Origin: Rhizobium sp. BK602
GTDB taxonomy: Bacteria > Pseudomonadota > Alphaproteobacteria > Rhizobiales > Rhizobiaceae
Direction of reading: 5' to 3'
Length of the DNA stretch: 64,000 nucleotides
Assembly (NCBI RefSeq): GCF_014195095.1
Contig: NZ_JACIBC010000004.1
Location: 124,001 to 188,000, forward strand
The translations under genes were made by a program, and so were the position numbers. Numbering within the stretch: position 1 is the stretch's first letter; the number at the start of each line of letters is the position of its first letter. Positions 1-8,915 of this stretch are shown here, in pieces. Below the pieces are notes generated by a model, which was not told the origin of the DNA, did no database searches, and saw only the letters and a list, made by a program, of their open reading frames with translations.

Positions 1-2
1 GC

Positions 3-566
3 CTCGGCGGGCGCCTCCAAATGATCGGCTGCAATCACGGCGATACGCTCGGTTTCGATCAGCGCTTTCCATTGACCGGCTACAGCGCCGATACGCCGCA
101 ACCGGGCGACATTGTCACCGGTACGCTCCATGCGGCCTTCTATCAGGGCTATTATCTCGATCCCGGCCGCACGGGCGTTCGCGGCAAACCCAATGACGAC
201 CAGCGCCGGCTGATCGAAGCCACCGCGGGCATCGTGCACGCCCTGACCGACATGATGCGACCAGAGGTGAAGCTTCTCGACGTGGCAGCGGAGGGCGATC
301 GCATGACGGCAGCTTTCGGCGGCGCCATCTCACCGATCATGAAGAACTTCCCCTTCTTCGGCCACAGTATCGGGCTCGGCTTCGAACTGCCGCGTATCTC
401 CACCAGCATGTCACTGCCGCAGGACCGCGTCGAGAAAAATATGGTCTTCGGCGTGGAAGCCTTTCTCTCGCTCGAGGGTGTGGGCGCTGCCTTCTTCGAA
501 GATATCGTCATCATTGGCGAAGACGGCAACGAACTCCTCACCAAATCGCCGAGCTTCTGGTGGTAG
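3..566 (+). CDS. M24-family aminopeptidase P / Xaa-Pro dipeptidase, C-terminal part (cut by window start)
   Basis: The reading frame is open from base 3, so the gene begins before the window and only about 187 C-terminal residues are seen. They have the pita-bread fold layout of M24 metallopeptidases. A GHSIGLGFE segment carries the metal-binding histidine. The glutamates of the VEAFLSLEG stretch and of the FFEDIVI stretch near the end match the two conserved acidic ligands. The upstream aspartate region (YYLDPGRT) keeps one Asp. M24 enzymes cleave Xaa-Pro bonds or related amides in the cytoplasm. The gene converges on a second, divergent M24 paralogue at 699-1865. The substrate cannot be told. 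Confidence 0.75.
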   Translation, partial: LGGRLQMIGCNHGDTLGFDQRFPLTGYSADTPQPGDIVTGTLHAAFYQGYYLDPGRTGVRGKPNDDQRRLIEATAGIVHALTDMMRPEVKLLDVAAEGDRMTAAFGGAISPIMKNFPFFGHSIGLGFELPRISTSMSLPQDRVEKNMVFGVEAFLSLEGVGAAFFEDIVIIGEDGNELLTKSPSFWW

Positions 567-592
567 CGCTTGCGCCTGTAGTTCAGCTGGAC

Positions 593-616
593 CCGGCGGA
601 TCCTGTATCCGTCCGG
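593..616. terminator. stem-loop between convergent M24 genes
   Basis: Arms CCGG-CGGAT and ATCCG-(T)-CCGG form nine base pairs with one bulge around a five-base loop. The stem lies 27 bases after the stop of the first gene and is followed by CCTTTC. A terminator is plausible, but the U tract is poor. Confidence 0.4.
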
Positions 617-653
617 CCTTTCGATAGGAGGGCACGCGGGTAGCGCCCTGCAG

Positions 654-681
654 CCCTTGCCTTTAAAGTATCGGCAAAGGG
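654..681. terminator. second stem-loop in the same convergent gap
   Basis: CCC-TTGCC pairs with GGCAA-(A)-GGG (eight pairs, one bulge) around an A/T-rich loop. It lies 17 bases beyond the stop of the minus-strand M24-like gene. It may end transcription of that gene. There is no long U tract. Confidence 0.3.
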
Positions 682-698
682 ATCAGACCCCCGCCTTT

Positions 699-1865
699 CT
701 ATCGAACGATGAGGTCGCGCGGCAAGGTCGAGAGCGGCTCGACCCCGGTTTCGGTTACGATCACGGTTTCGGAAGCACCGACGGTCCAGACACCAAAATT
801 TCGCAAGGTGGCGGGCAGATGGAAGACCATGCCCGGCTCGATCAATTGCGATACGCCGCTGAAGAGACTGAGAATTCCGCCCTCGCCCCAGTCGGGCGCG
901 AAGGCGACCCCCATCGAATATCCGATGCGCTTGCGAAAGGCGGCATGATAGCCTTTCGCGTCGATCACCCTCTGTGCCGCCTCATGCGGCACGCTGCAGG
1001 GCACGCCGGGTCGGATCGCCTCAAGGGCCGCTTCGAGGGCGGCAAGCGCGCAATCCATCATCCGACGTGCTTCATCGGGCGGACGACCAATCCAGACCGT
1101 GCGCATCAAGCCGGCGTGATAACGCGCATGGCTTGCAGCCAGCTCAAGAAAGACAGGATCGCCCGCCATCAACCGTCGCCGGCGCCATGTCATATGCGGC
1201 AGCCCGCTGCGCGGTCCTGACGAAACCAGGGGCTCCATCGCCATGGTCTCCGATCCGGCTTCGGTCGTCGCAGCCAGCATGGCAGCGGCAACTGCGTTCT
1301 CGTCCACGCCGGCGTCACAGGCACCGATCCCGGCGGCAAGGCCCGCTTGAGCATAGCCTGCCGCAGCCCTGATCGCATCCAGCTCGACTTGCGACTTCAC
1401 CATTCTGAGCGGGGACAGGATTGCGGAGCCATCCATCAATTCACCGTGCCCGATCTCCTGGGCAATCCTGTCGGCCATTACCGGTGAGACGAACCAGCCT
1501 CCCAATTCAATGGCCGGTCGACGGATACCCAGTGTCTTCAGAAGTCCTGCCAACGCCGCGGCCGGATCCTCGCCGTCCTGGTAAATGCGGATATCCCGCA
1601 GCCATGTGTTGACGACCGATCCGGCCAATTCCAGTTCTCGCACAAGGAGGCAGGGATTGCCCTCGACAGGCAGGACCAGCGCCTGGAATGCGAAATAACC
1701 AGCTGTCTGACGACCGGTCAGCCAGTAGATGTTTTCCGGTCCGGTAACGACAAGTGCCTCGTAACCAGCCGCCCGTATGGCGGCTCGGGCCCGCGACTGC
1801 CTTTCGGCGAATTCCGTTTCGGCGAAAGCGGCTTCGCGGCCGCGCAGTTCTGCGAATTCATGCAT
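699..1865 (-). CDS. Creatinase-like M24-fold hydrolase with degenerate metal site
   Basis: 388 residues: an N-terminal creatinase-type domain (about 1-150) and a C-terminal M24 pita-bread domain (about 160-388). The residues that bind two metals in true peptidases are mostly replaced. The first Asp region reads VFLELA, the second reads HAGLMRT with no Asp, and the GHGIG histidine motif reads GYSMGV. This pattern fits the metal-free creatinase branch (creatinase, ectoine-hydrolase relatives) that splits C-N bonds in small guanidino or amide compounds. It lies next to the FCD-type GntR at 1890-2528, possibly as the last gene of that minus-strand run. The substrate is unknown. Confidence 0.65.
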   Translation of the reverse strand: MHEFAELRGREAAFAETEFAERQSRARAAIRAAGYEALVVTGPENIYWLTGRQTAGYFAFQALVLPVEGNPCLLVRELELAGSVVNTWLRDIRIYQDGEDPAAALAGLLKTLGIRRPAIELGGWFVSPVMADRIAQEIGHGELMDGSAILSPLRMVKSQVELDAIRAAAGYAQAGLAAGIGACDAGVDENAVAAAMLAATTEAGSETMAMEPLVSSGPRSGLPHMTWRRRRLMAGDPVFLELAASHARYHAGLMRTVWIGRPPDEARRMMDCALAALEAALEAIRPGVPCSVPHEAAQRVIDAKGYHAAFRKRIGYSMGVAFAPDWGEGGILSLFSGVSQLIEPGMVFHLPATLRNFGVWTVGASETVIVTETGVEPLSTLPRDLIVR

Positions 1866-1889
1866 CTGGTGCGATCACGGTTTTCATCA

Positions 1890-2528
1890 TCAGCGTCGAT
1901 CGAGCCAGCCCAAAAATCGGCTGCGGACACTGTCGAAATGGGTTTGCATGGCGGCGCAGGCACGCTCGGCATCCTGCGCCTCGATCGCGTCGATAACGGC
2001 GAGATGCTCACGGGCCTGCTGGTCGAAGCGATCATGGGTGCGGGTGATCGTGCAGCGCCGGGCAATGCCGCGCATTTCCGTGATCATGGCCGGCAGCAGG
2101 CTCAGACCCGCAGCTTCCGCGACGGCCAGATGAAAGACGTCGTCATCGAGCCAGAACTGATCGAAGGCGACGTCACCTCCCTGCGCATAGGCGCGCATCG
2201 TCTCGCGGGACCGCTCAAGTGCCGGCGTCATGGGTCGCCCGGCCGCCCTGGCCGCGGCAGCGCCCTCGAGCAGACGCCGTATCTGGACGATTTCAAGCAG
2301 TTGCTCCACCGTGACGGGTCGCACCATCAACGCGCCGTTGGTGAGCCGCGAAATGACGCCTTCCTTTTCCAATCGGGAGATGGCCGCGCGCAACGGCGTG
2401 CGCGAAATGCCGGATTCCTGGGCAAGGGCTCTTTCAGTCAGGACATCGCCTGCAGGGAGGGTGCCGGAAAGGATACGTTGCTTGACGTCGCGATAGGCCT
2501 GCTGGGCCAATGTTTCCTTTTCGCTCAT
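1890..2528 (-). CDS. GntR-family regulator, FCD (FadR) subfamily
   Basis: About 212 residues from the ATG at 2528, chosen because it overlaps the stop of the upstream amidase gene (ATGA) and has an AGGAGAG ribosome site seven bases before it. An upstream ATG at 2555 is in frame but less well placed. The N-terminal winged helix contains the typical LAQESGISRTPLRAAISRLE segment. The C-terminal FCD helical domain has the acidic/His metal-ligand positions (DDDVFHLAV and EHLAVIDAI). It probably controls the surrounding amidase/oxoprolinase genes in response to an organic acid. Confidence 0.85.
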   Translation of the reverse strand: MSEKETLAQQAYRDVKQRILSGTLPAGDVLTERALAQESGISRTPLRAAISRLEKEGVISRLTNGALMVRPVTVEQLLEIVQIRRLLEGAAAARAAGRPMTPALERSRETMRAYAQGGDVAFDQFWLDDDVFHLAVAEAAGLSLLPAMITEMRGIARRCTITRTHDRFDQQAREHLAVIDAIEAQDAERACAAMQTHFDSVRSRFLGWLDRR

Positions 2529-3778
2529 AGGCTCTCCTGGCCGTTCTTCGTCCATGCCGCATGCAGCACCCGAACGGCGATGGCAAGATCGGCGGGATCC
2601 ATGCCTTCGGCGGGATTATGGCTGCCATTCCAGTTGCGCAGGAAGACCATGACCGACTCCCAGCCCGCCTGGGCGAAGGCAGCGGCGTCATGGCCGCCGC
2701 CGGACAGCATCCTGCGCGGCGAAAAGCCAAGCCGGCGCGCGGCTTCGTGGATCTCATCGCCAAGTTGCGCCGAAAGCCGCGTCGGCTGGCTGCGTGATTG
2801 GACGCCAAGCTCGAAGGAAACGCTTCGCGCTTGCTCGATCAACGCAATGTCAGCCTTCACCAGCCGATCCATCCGCTCCAGAACGGCTGGGTCGTCGCTG
2901 CGCAGGTCGAGGCAGAAATCGAGCCGGCCAGGCACCTTGGCAAAGGCATGTTCGGAACTGGCCGCATCGACACGGCCGACCGTCACGGCAAGATCGTGCT
3001 TTTCTTCGAGGATTGCGCCCCATCTTCGATCCATGGCGACCACCAGATCCGCGAGGGCAAAAACGGCGTCGGAACGCGCGGCGCGCGGTGCGCCACCGGA
3101 ATGAGCCCAAACACCATTGATGCGGGCGTCGCGATAGCGCAATCCGCCACGCACGCCATTGACGATGGCGAAGGCCTCGCCGGCCTCATCGAGAACGGGC
3201 CCTTGCTCGATATGCAGCTCCACGAAGCGGGCGGGCGCAAGCCCCGGCCCGGAGACAACAGCCTCCGGATCGCCGCCCTCCTCGCGCATGTGATCGGCCA
3301 ACGTCCGGCCGGTATCGAACCTGACCGCCTTCATGTCTTCCGCGGAAAGCCGCGCGAGTGCCGCACGCGAGCCGATATAGGAAACCGGGAACCAGACGCT
3401 CTCTTCCGCCCGCGTCACGGTCACCACCAGATCGACGGGCGGTGGCGAGCCGCTATCGACGAAGGCAGCGGCTAGAGCCATGGCGCCGGCAACGCCTGCC
3501 GGCCCGTCATAGGCGCCGCCCATCGGCACAGTGTCGAGATGCGAGCCGATATAGAGGGGAGCGGCCGTGCGGTCCCTGCCCGGCAGCCGGGCGAACAGAT
3601 TGCCCGCAGCATCCCGCGTCACCTTCAGGCCGAGAGCTTCCGCCTCCTCGGCGATGACATGATGGGCAGCGGTTTCCAGCGCACTGTAGGATGGTCGCGT
3701 ATAGCCTGGCCCCGGCGCCGAAATGGCGTTGATGCGATGGAGCAGCCGATCGATGGTATCGTCAATAATGCGGCTCAT
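2525..3778 (-). CDS. M20-type Zn-dependent amidase (allantoate amidohydrolase / N-carbamoyl-amino-acid hydrolase family)
   Basis: 417 residues. Metal and catalytic landmarks of the hydantoinase/carbamoylase family are present in order: GSHLDTVP (His, Asp), an EE pair in RAEESVWFP, ELHIEQGP with the third His, and a C-terminal GGGHDAAAFA with the last His. The family hydrolyses linear ureides or N-carbamoyl amino acids. The start at 3778 overlaps the stop of the upstream dehydrogenase (ATGA) and has a GGAG site; an alternative ATG lies at 3790. It sits in one overlapping run with two GntR genes, a 2-hydroxyacid dehydrogenase and pxpBC, so the substrate may be an N-acyl or N-carbamoyl acid of that pathway. 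Confidence 0.8.
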   Translation of the reverse strand: MSRIIDDTIDRLLHRINAISAPGPGYTRPSYSALETAAHHVIAEEAEALGLKVTRDAAGNLFARLPGRDRTAAPLYIGSHLDTVPMGGAYDGPAGVAGAMALAAAFVDSGSPPPVDLVVTVTRAEESVWFPVSYIGSRAALARLSAEDMKAVRFDTGRTLADHMREEGGDPEAVVSGPGLAPARFVELHIEQGPVLDEAGEAFAIVNGVRGGLRYRDARINGVWAHSGGAPRAARSDAVFALADLVVAMDRRWGAILEEKHDLAVTVGRVDAASSEHAFAKVPGRLDFCLDLRSDDPAVLERMDRLVKADIALIEQARSVSFELGVQSRSQPTRLSAQLGDEIHEAARRLGFSPRRMLSGGGHDAAAFAQAGWESVMVFLRNWNGSHNPAEGMDPADLAIAVRVLHAAWTKNGQESL

Positions 3779-4722
3779 GCGTGGCTCCATACGGGATCGT
3801 TGAGCGCCGTCACCGGCCGTTCACCGGAAAGGGCCATGAGCACATTGCGAGCTGCGCCGATGGCCACGCGACGCAGGGCCTCAAGCGTTGCACCACCGAG
3901 ATGCGGCGTAAAGATCACCCGGTTCGACTGGCCGAGTGGCCCGGATACCGCTTCGTGGGAATAGACATCAAGTCCAGCACCGGCGACCCGTCCGGAAGCG
4001 ATGGCCTCGGCAAGGGCGGCTTCATCCACCAGGCCTGCCCGTGCGGTATTGACGAGAATGGCCCCAGGCTTGATATGCGAAAGCGCTCCTGCATCGATCA
4101 GCCCGCGCGTCTCCGGCCGTAGTGGCGTGTGCAGAGAGACCAGATCCGCCCGCGCCAGGCCATCCTCGAGGCTTTCCACCCGTTCGAAGCCCTCCACCTT
4201 GGCCGCCCGAGGCGAATAGACCAGAACGCGCGCATCAAACGCCGCCTTCAGCATGTGGCCGAGCCCCGCGCCGGTTGCGCCCCAGCCGACGATTAGAGCC
4301 GTCTTGCCGGACAATTCCGTGAAGGTCTCCATCTCGCGAAAACCCCTTATGCCGGCCCGTTCACTCCGGTCCGCCGCCGGGATACGCCGCGCGACCGCCA
4401 GCGCAAGACCCAGAGCAAGCTCCGACACCGAACGCGCATTGGCACCGGGCGTATTGCAGACAAGTACGCCGCGTTCGCTTGCCGCTTCCTTGTCGACCGC
4501 ATCGTGACCGGCACCGTGCACGACGATGACGCGCAACGCATCGGCAGCGTCGATCGCGGCTGCGGAAAGGCCGGCATCCCTGGTGATCACCGCTTCGCAG
4601 CCGGGGATCATGCGGGCAACCGTTGCCATATCCGCAGAAGGACACATGACCGGTTCGATGCCCGCCTGCCTGAGCAAAACAATGCCGTCGGCATGAACCG
4701 GTTGAACAATCAGACATCTCAT
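3775..4722 (-). CDS. D-isomer-specific 2-hydroxyacid dehydrogenase
   Basis: 315 residues with the usual two-domain layout. The Rossmann NAD(P) motif GWGATGAGLG lies near residue 145. The catalytic triad is visible as Arg in NTARAG, Glu in DVYSHE and His in TPHLGG. It reduces a 2-oxoacid or oxidises a D-2-hydroxyacid in the cytoplasm. It is joined to both neighbours by four-base ATGA overlaps, so the genes are translationally coupled. Together with the amidase it could finish off the carbon skeleton released by hydrolysis. Substrate specificity cannot be read from the sequence. Confidence 0.85.
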   Translation of the reverse strand: MRCLIVQPVHADGIVLLRQAGIEPVMCPSADMATVARMIPGCEAVITRDAGLSAAAIDAADALRVIVVHGAGHDAVDKEAASERGVLVCNTPGANARSVSELALGLALAVARRIPAADRSERAGIRGFREMETFTELSGKTALIVGWGATGAGLGHMLKAAFDARVLVYSPRAAKVEGFERVESLEDGLARADLVSLHTPLRPETRGLIDAGALSHIKPGAILVNTARAGLVDEAALAEAIASGRVAGAGLDVYSHEAVSGPLGQSNRVIFTPHLGGATLEALRRVAIGAARNVLMALSGERPVTALNDPVWSHA

Positions 4723-5363
4723 CGATCGGATCCTTCGTCGGACGATTTCAAACGCGCCAAAATCGCGTCGCGCGCGTTGGCAACATGCATGGCCATCAGC
4801 CGGCCTGCCGTTTCACCGTCGCCGGCTTTTAGCGCGGCGATAATCTCGAGGTGTTCGGCGCACCCCTTGAGAAAGCGCTCCGGAACCTGCGTGTGGTCGA
4901 ACATGCAGGTGCGACGGCGGAGATCGTCGATGGTGGCGACGATCATGCTGCTGCCCGTTGCCGCGGCCAGCATGCGATGAAAGTCGTCGTCGACACGACG
5001 CTGTTCATCCTCTTCCCCAGGTCCCTCCAGTTGCAGACGGCGGACACGCGCCTCCATCTCGTCCAGCTGACGGGCCGGAAGCCCCGTTGCGGCACTAGCA
5101 GAATGGGCCTCCAGCGTCTGGCGCAGGAAGAATATTTCCTCCACCTCCTCGCCGGAAAGCTGCCGCACCTTAAGGAAGCGTCCCTCCTGAATAGCCAGCC
5201 CCTCCGCTTCGATGCGCTTGATCGCCTCGCGAACGGGTGTGCGCGACATATCCAGTGCTGAGCCCAGCTTGGCCTCCTGCAAGGCATCCCCCGGCATGAG
5301 CGCCCCCGACAGGATCATCTCGATGATCTTGGTGTAGGCCTGCTTGGCAAGCGGTTGTGTCAT
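4719..5363 (-). CDS. GntR-family regulator, FCD subfamily
   Basis: 214 residues. The N-terminal winged helix reads LGSALDMSRTPVREAIKRIE. The FCD effector domain has the DDDFHRML and AEHLEIIAAL metal-ligand helices. This is the second FCD regulator in the same minus-strand run, overlapping pxpC upstream and the dehydrogenase downstream by ATGA. Two related regulators three genes apart suggest that two originally separate catabolic units were joined. A GTATAC-containing site upstream of pxpB is a possible target. Confidence 0.85.
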   Translation of the reverse strand: MTQPLAKQAYTKIIEMILSGALMPGDALQEAKLGSALDMSRTPVREAIKRIEAEGLAIQEGRFLKVRQLSGEEVEEIFFLRQTLEAHSASAATGLPARQLDEMEARVRRLQLEGPGEEDEQRRVDDDFHRMLAAATGSSMIVATIDDLRRRTCMFDHTQVPERFLKGCAEHLEIIAALKAGDGETAGRLMAMHVANARDAILARLKSSDEGSDR

Positions 5364-6331
5364 TGCGCTACCTCTTCTGCGACGCTTCGCGGCGTGATCT
5401 TTTGGGAGAAATCCGCAATCACATCCCGCAGGGCTTGCCGCTCTGCGATCAGCAATGCCTCTGCCGCAGCTTGGGAAATCAAGCGAAAGCGGATCGCCAT
5501 GCCGCTTGGGGTCTGCGCCAACCGCGGCACATCGACGGAGGCGACAGTTGCTATTTTCGGATAGCCGCCGGTCGTCTGGCGTTCGGCCATCAAAACGATC
5601 GGCTTGCCGGAGCCGGGAACCTGGATCGACCCGAGCGTGGTGCCGTCCGAGACGATATCGTTGCCTCTGCAGGCCGCTATCGCTGGCCCATCCAGCATTT
5701 GCGCCATGCGATCGCGACTGGCGGACACGACGAATGAACTCCCGAGGAAAATACGCCAGGCGGACGCGTCGAAATAATCATCCTGCGGCCCCGCCACGAC
5801 ATTGATGGGGCGATTGGATCGGCGCCACGGCTTTGTAAGCGCAAGATGCGGCATGGGATCGGGGCGGCCGATCGGCAAGAGATCGCCGGCCCGCAGGCAG
5901 CGCCCCTCATGGCCACCGAGGCCCGTGCGCAGATGCGTGGCGCGGGAACCCAAGATCAAGGGCGTGTCGATGCCGCCGGAAAACGCCAGATATCCCCATA
6001 CCGCCGATCGCAGACCGCCGATGACGAGCGTAGATCCGGGAAAGAGATCGTGGCTCTCCCATGGGCGCACGGCGGAGCCGTCGATCCGGATATCCACATC
6101 GCCGCCAGTGACGGCAAAGCGAACCGGCTCGGTAACCTCGAACGTGCCGCCCGCGACGGCAAACTCAAGAGATGCCATATCCTGACGGTTGCCCACCAAT
6201 GCGTTGGCGATGCGGAAGGATGGCGCATCCATCGGCCCAGAACCGGAGACGCCGGAATGCTGCAGCCCCTTGCGGCCGAGATCCTGAACCGTCACCATGG
6301 GTCCCGCTTGACGAATCCGCAAATCCATCAT
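5360..6331 (-). CDS. pxpC: 5-oxoprolinase subunit C (biotin-dependent-carboxyltransferase-like, KipA/YbgK family)
   Basis: 323 residues, the usual size of the family. Conserved stretches include GLQHSGVSGSGPMD near the N-terminus, the FSGGI segment and a C-terminal ERQTTGGYPKIATV block. With PxpB and PxpA it forms the prokaryotic ATP-dependent 5-oxoprolinase that opens L-pyroglutamate to glutamate. It is coupled by an ATGA overlap to pxpB upstream and to the GntR downstream, while pxpA is transcribed divergently from 7273. Paralogues can act on other cyclic or N-carboxylated amides. Confidence 0.85.
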   Translation of the reverse strand: MMDLRIRQAGPMVTVQDLGRKGLQHSGVSGSGPMDAPSFRIANALVGNRQDMASLEFAVAGGTFEVTEPVRFAVTGGDVDIRIDGSAVRPWESHDLFPGSTLVIGGLRSAVWGYLAFSGGIDTPLILGSRATHLRTGLGGHEGRCLRAGDLLPIGRPDPMPHLALTKPWRRSNRPINVVAGPQDDYFDASAWRIFLGSSFVVSASRDRMAQMLDGPAIAACRGNDIVSDGTTLGSIQVPGSGKPIVLMAERQTTGGYPKIATVASVDVPRLAQTPSGMAIRFRLISQAAAEALLIAERQALRDVIADFSQKITPRSVAEEVAQ

Positions 6332-7053
6332 GCTACCTCTGGCTGCAGAACGGTCTGGCCGGCAGCGACCATCGCATCGAGACGTGCAGCCTCCGCCTCG
6401 CCGATCGGATGAAAGCGGATGCGATCTCCGGCCTTGAGAAGAAAAGGCGGCGTCCGATGAGGATCAAAAAGCCTGACCGGCGTACGGCCGATAAAACGCC
6501 AACCGCTCGGCCCGGGCACCGAATTGATGCTGGCCTGTTTGCCGCCTATGCCAATAGCACTCGCCTCGATCCGTTGGCGCGGCGTGGCCAGACGTGGCGT
6601 ATGCAACGCATCCGGAAGGCCGCCGAGATAGGCGAAACCAGGCGCAAAACCGATCATATGAACGCGATACTCCGCACTGGCATGCAGATTGACGAGTTCC
6701 GTCGTGGTCATGTCTTTCATGCGCGCAAGCTCATCGAGATCAATCCCGACGGCGCCACCATAGACGACGGGTACGCTATAGCGGCACGAGGATGTATCTA
6801 TCGCGGACAAAGCCCGCAGTCGCTTTTGCAGCACATCGGCAAGCGCTCCACCGCGGATAATAGCGGGATCGTATATGACGCTCAGCGAACGATAGGTCGG
6901 GGCCATTTCTTCGATACCCGCAACGGGACTGCGGCTCAGATCGTCGAAGAGCGCGATGATGCGCCTGTTGACCGCATCGTCGATATGATCGGCGAGCTCG
7001 ACCGATAGCATGCTGTCGCCGCAAGCGCGAATGCGCGGGAACATTTCGGCCAT
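6328..7053 (-). CDS. pxpB: 5-oxoprolinase subunit B (carboxyltransferase domain 1, KipI/YbgJ family)
   Basis: About 241 residues from the ATG at 7053, preceded by GGAGAGGTG. The longer frame to 7113 has no ribosome site. Family landmarks are the IPVVYGG-like block (here VPVVYGGAVGIDLDELA), the FAPGFAYLGGLP segment and the C-terminal GWRFIGRTPVRLF(D) block. It partners PxpC, whose start overlaps its stop, and PxpA across the divergent promoter. Role: ATP-dependent hydrolysis of 5-oxoproline or a related lactam. Confidence 0.85.
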   Translation of the reverse strand: MAEMFPRIRACGDSMLSVELADHIDDAVNRRIIALFDDLSRSPVAGIEEMAPTYRSLSVIYDPAIIRGGALADVLQKRLRALSAIDTSSCRYSVPVVYGGAVGIDLDELARMKDMTTTELVNLHASAEYRVHMIGFAPGFAYLGGLPDALHTPRLATPRQRIEASAIGIGGKQASINSVPGPSGWRFIGRTPVRLFDPHRTPPFLLKAGDRIRFHPIGEAEAARLDAMVAAGQTVLQPEVA

Positions 7054-7152
7054 AGCGCCGACACCTCTCCTTCCGTCGATCTGGCAAATCGGAAATAGAG
7101 CGCCGCTCGTCAAAACCGGTACGTTTCCATCTTCGCCTCACTTGCTATTTCA

Positions 7153-7175
7153 GTATACCAACTGTATGTCAACTG
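7153..7175. promoter_or_regulatory. candidate GntR (FCD) operator between pxpB and pxpA
   Basis: The divergent gap (7054-7272) contains AGTATACCA, close to the usual FadR-family core GTATAC. It also has two CAACTG direct repeats at 7159 and 7170, exactly 11 bases (one helical turn) apart. The position between divergent pxp genes suits control by one of the two nearby FCD regulators. Binding is inferred. Confidence 0.4.
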
Positions 7176-7272
7176 CAGCCGGATGATATGAACAAAGTTC
7201 GCGCAATGCAACAGAACGGTAAAGAAATATGCTGCCGTATCAGGCCCGAATCGTCGATTGGGAACAAGCTTC

Positions 7273-8049
7273 ATGGCAATGATTGATTTGAACTGCGACA
7301 TGGGAGAAGGCTTCGGCGCCTATACGATCGGCGACGACAAGGCCATGCTCGAACTGATCACAACAGCCAATATTGCCTGCGGCTTCCATGCCGGCGATCC
7401 GGTGGTGATGCGCGACACGATCCTTGCCGCCAAGGCTTCGGGCGTTGCAGTCGGCGCGCATCCCTCGTTCATGGATCTCTACGGCTTCGGCCGACGCCGC
7501 ATCTCAGGCGAACGTCCCGAGGATATCGAAGCACAGCTGATCTACCAGATCGCGGCGATCCAGGGCATGGCAAGCGCGCTCGGCTGGCCGATCAGCCACA
7601 TGAAGACACACGGCTCGCTCGGCAACATGGCAGCCGAGGATCCTGTCCTGGCGGACGTCTGCGTCCGCGCCATCAAGGCTGTCGATTCCTCCCTCACCTT
7701 TCTCACCCTTCCCTATTCGGAAACCATGAAGGCCGCCGAAAGGGCCGGCCTGAAAATCGCGTGCGAGGTCTATGCCGACCGGACCTATGACGACAACGGC
7801 ATGCTGACATCCCGGCAGCGGGACGGCGCGGTCATTCATGATCTGCAAAAGAGCCTGGACCAGGTTTTATCCCTGGTTCGCGACGGAGAAATCCCAACCA
7901 TCGGTGGCCACAAGCTGCCGGTCCAGGCGGCGAGCATCTGCGTCCATGGCGATACTCCCGGCGCCGTGGCAATGGCACGGTCGCTGCGCAACGCACTTGC
8001 CGCGGAAGGGGTGGAATTCGCCCCCTTCGCCCGCCCGCTCATTCCATAA
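7273..8049 (+). CDS. pxpA: 5-oxoprolinase subunit A (LamB/YcsF family)
   Basis: 258 residues from the ATG at 7273, where the family-typical MIDLNCDMGEGFG begins. Other hallmarks are ANIACGFHAGDP (metal-binding His), GAHPSFMD and VKTHGSL-like MKTHGSLGN. It belongs to the PxpABC 5-oxoprolinase complex. pxpB and pxpC are divergent on the other strand across a 219-base gap. The transaminase-like gene starts within about 10 bases of its stop, so pxpA leads a small operon that also includes a DHDPS-like enzyme. Confidence 0.85.
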   Translation: MAMIDLNCDMGEGFGAYTIGDDKAMLELITTANIACGFHAGDPVVMRDTILAAKASGVAVGAHPSFMDLYGFGRRRISGERPEDIEAQLIYQIAAIQGMASALGWPISHMKTHGSLGNMAAEDPVLADVCVRAIKAVDSSLTFLTLPYSETMKAAERAGLKIACEVYADRTYDDNGMLTSRQRDGAVIHDLQKSLDQVLSLVRDGEIPTIGGHKLPVQAASICVHGDTPGAVAMARSLRNALAAEGVEFAPFARPLIP

Positions 8050-8054
8050 AGGTG

Positions 8055-8915
8055 ATGCCCGTGAACCGCACCGTCTATCTGAATGGCAGCTGGCTTCCTG
8101 AAGCCGATGCCAAGATCTCCATCTTCGACCGGGGATTTCTCTTCGCCGACGCAATCTACGAAGTCACGGCCGTGGTCGGTGGCAAGCTTGTCGACTATGC
8201 TGGCCATGCCGCCAGGCTGCAGCGCTCCCTGAAGGAGCTCGCAATCACCTGTCCCCTTAGTCCTGAAGCTCTTCTGGACGTGCATCGCGAGATCGTGGCC
8301 CGCAACGAGGTGACGGAAGGGCTGATCTACCTTCAGGTCTCCCGCGGCGCAGCCGACAGGGACTTTGCTTATCCCGCCCACGCAACCCCGACGCTGGTTC
8401 TGTTGACACAAACCAAAGCCGTGCTGGACAATCCGCGCGCAAAAACCGGAATTTCGGTTGCAACGATACCCGATCTGCGCTGGGGCCGGCGGGATATCAA
8501 AACCGTGCAACTTCTCTTCCCCTCCATGGCCAAGATGGAGGCGATGCGGCAGGGTGCGGACGACGCCTGGCTGGTCGAAGATGGGTTCATCACGGAGGGA
8601 AGTTCGGCCACGGCCCATATCGTCACCAAGGACGGTGTACTCGTCACGCGTGGTCTTTCAAATGCCATCCTTCACGGCATCACGCGCGCCAGCATCATCG
8701 ATATTGCCCGCTCGGCCGGCATCGCGGTGGAAGAACGCGCGTTTACGCCCGATGAGGCGCTGGCCGCCGCCGAAGCCTTCATCACCTCCGCCACAAGTTT
8801 CGTGATGCCGGTCGTTCGCATCGACGGCAAAACGATCGGCACGGGCGTGCCTGGTCCAATTTCGAAGCAATTGCGCGAGCTTTATGTCGAATCCCGGCTT
8901 GCAGCCGCCATTTGA
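8055..8915 (+). CDS. Class IV (D-amino-acid-type) aminotransferase
   Basis: About 286 residues of the fold-type IV PLP family. It shows YLNGSWLP at the N-terminus, FDRGFLFAD-IYE, the PLP lysine in RRDIKTVQLL near residue 150, and a C-terminal TSATSFVMPV block, all as in D-alanine transaminase. A GTG at 8061 has better spacing from AAAGG and could be the true start. It transfers an amino group between a D-amino acid and a 2-oxoacid. Placement directly after pxpA suggests that the opened product, or a D-amino acid derived from it, is transaminated. Confidence 0.8.
   Translation: MPVNRTVYLNGSWLPEADAKISIFDRGFLFADAIYEVTAVVGGKLVDYAGHAARLQRSLKELAITCPLSPEALLDVHREIVARNEVTEGLIYLQVSRGAADRDFAYPAHATPTLVLLTQTKAVLDNPRAKTGISVATIPDLRWGRRDIKTVQLLFPSMAKMEAMRQGADDAWLVEDGFITEGSSATAHIVTKDGVLVTRGLSNAILHGITRASIIDIARSAGIAVEERAFTPDEALAAAEAFITSATSFVMPVVRIDGKTIGTGVPGPISKQLRELYVESRLAAAI

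Noticed and set aside
571..645. tRNA-like stretch (GTAGTTCAGCTGGA resembles a D-arm box)
   Set aside because: The anticodon loop lacks U33, and no T-arm or matching acceptor stem can be formed. The stretch is better explained as a hairpin between convergent genes.
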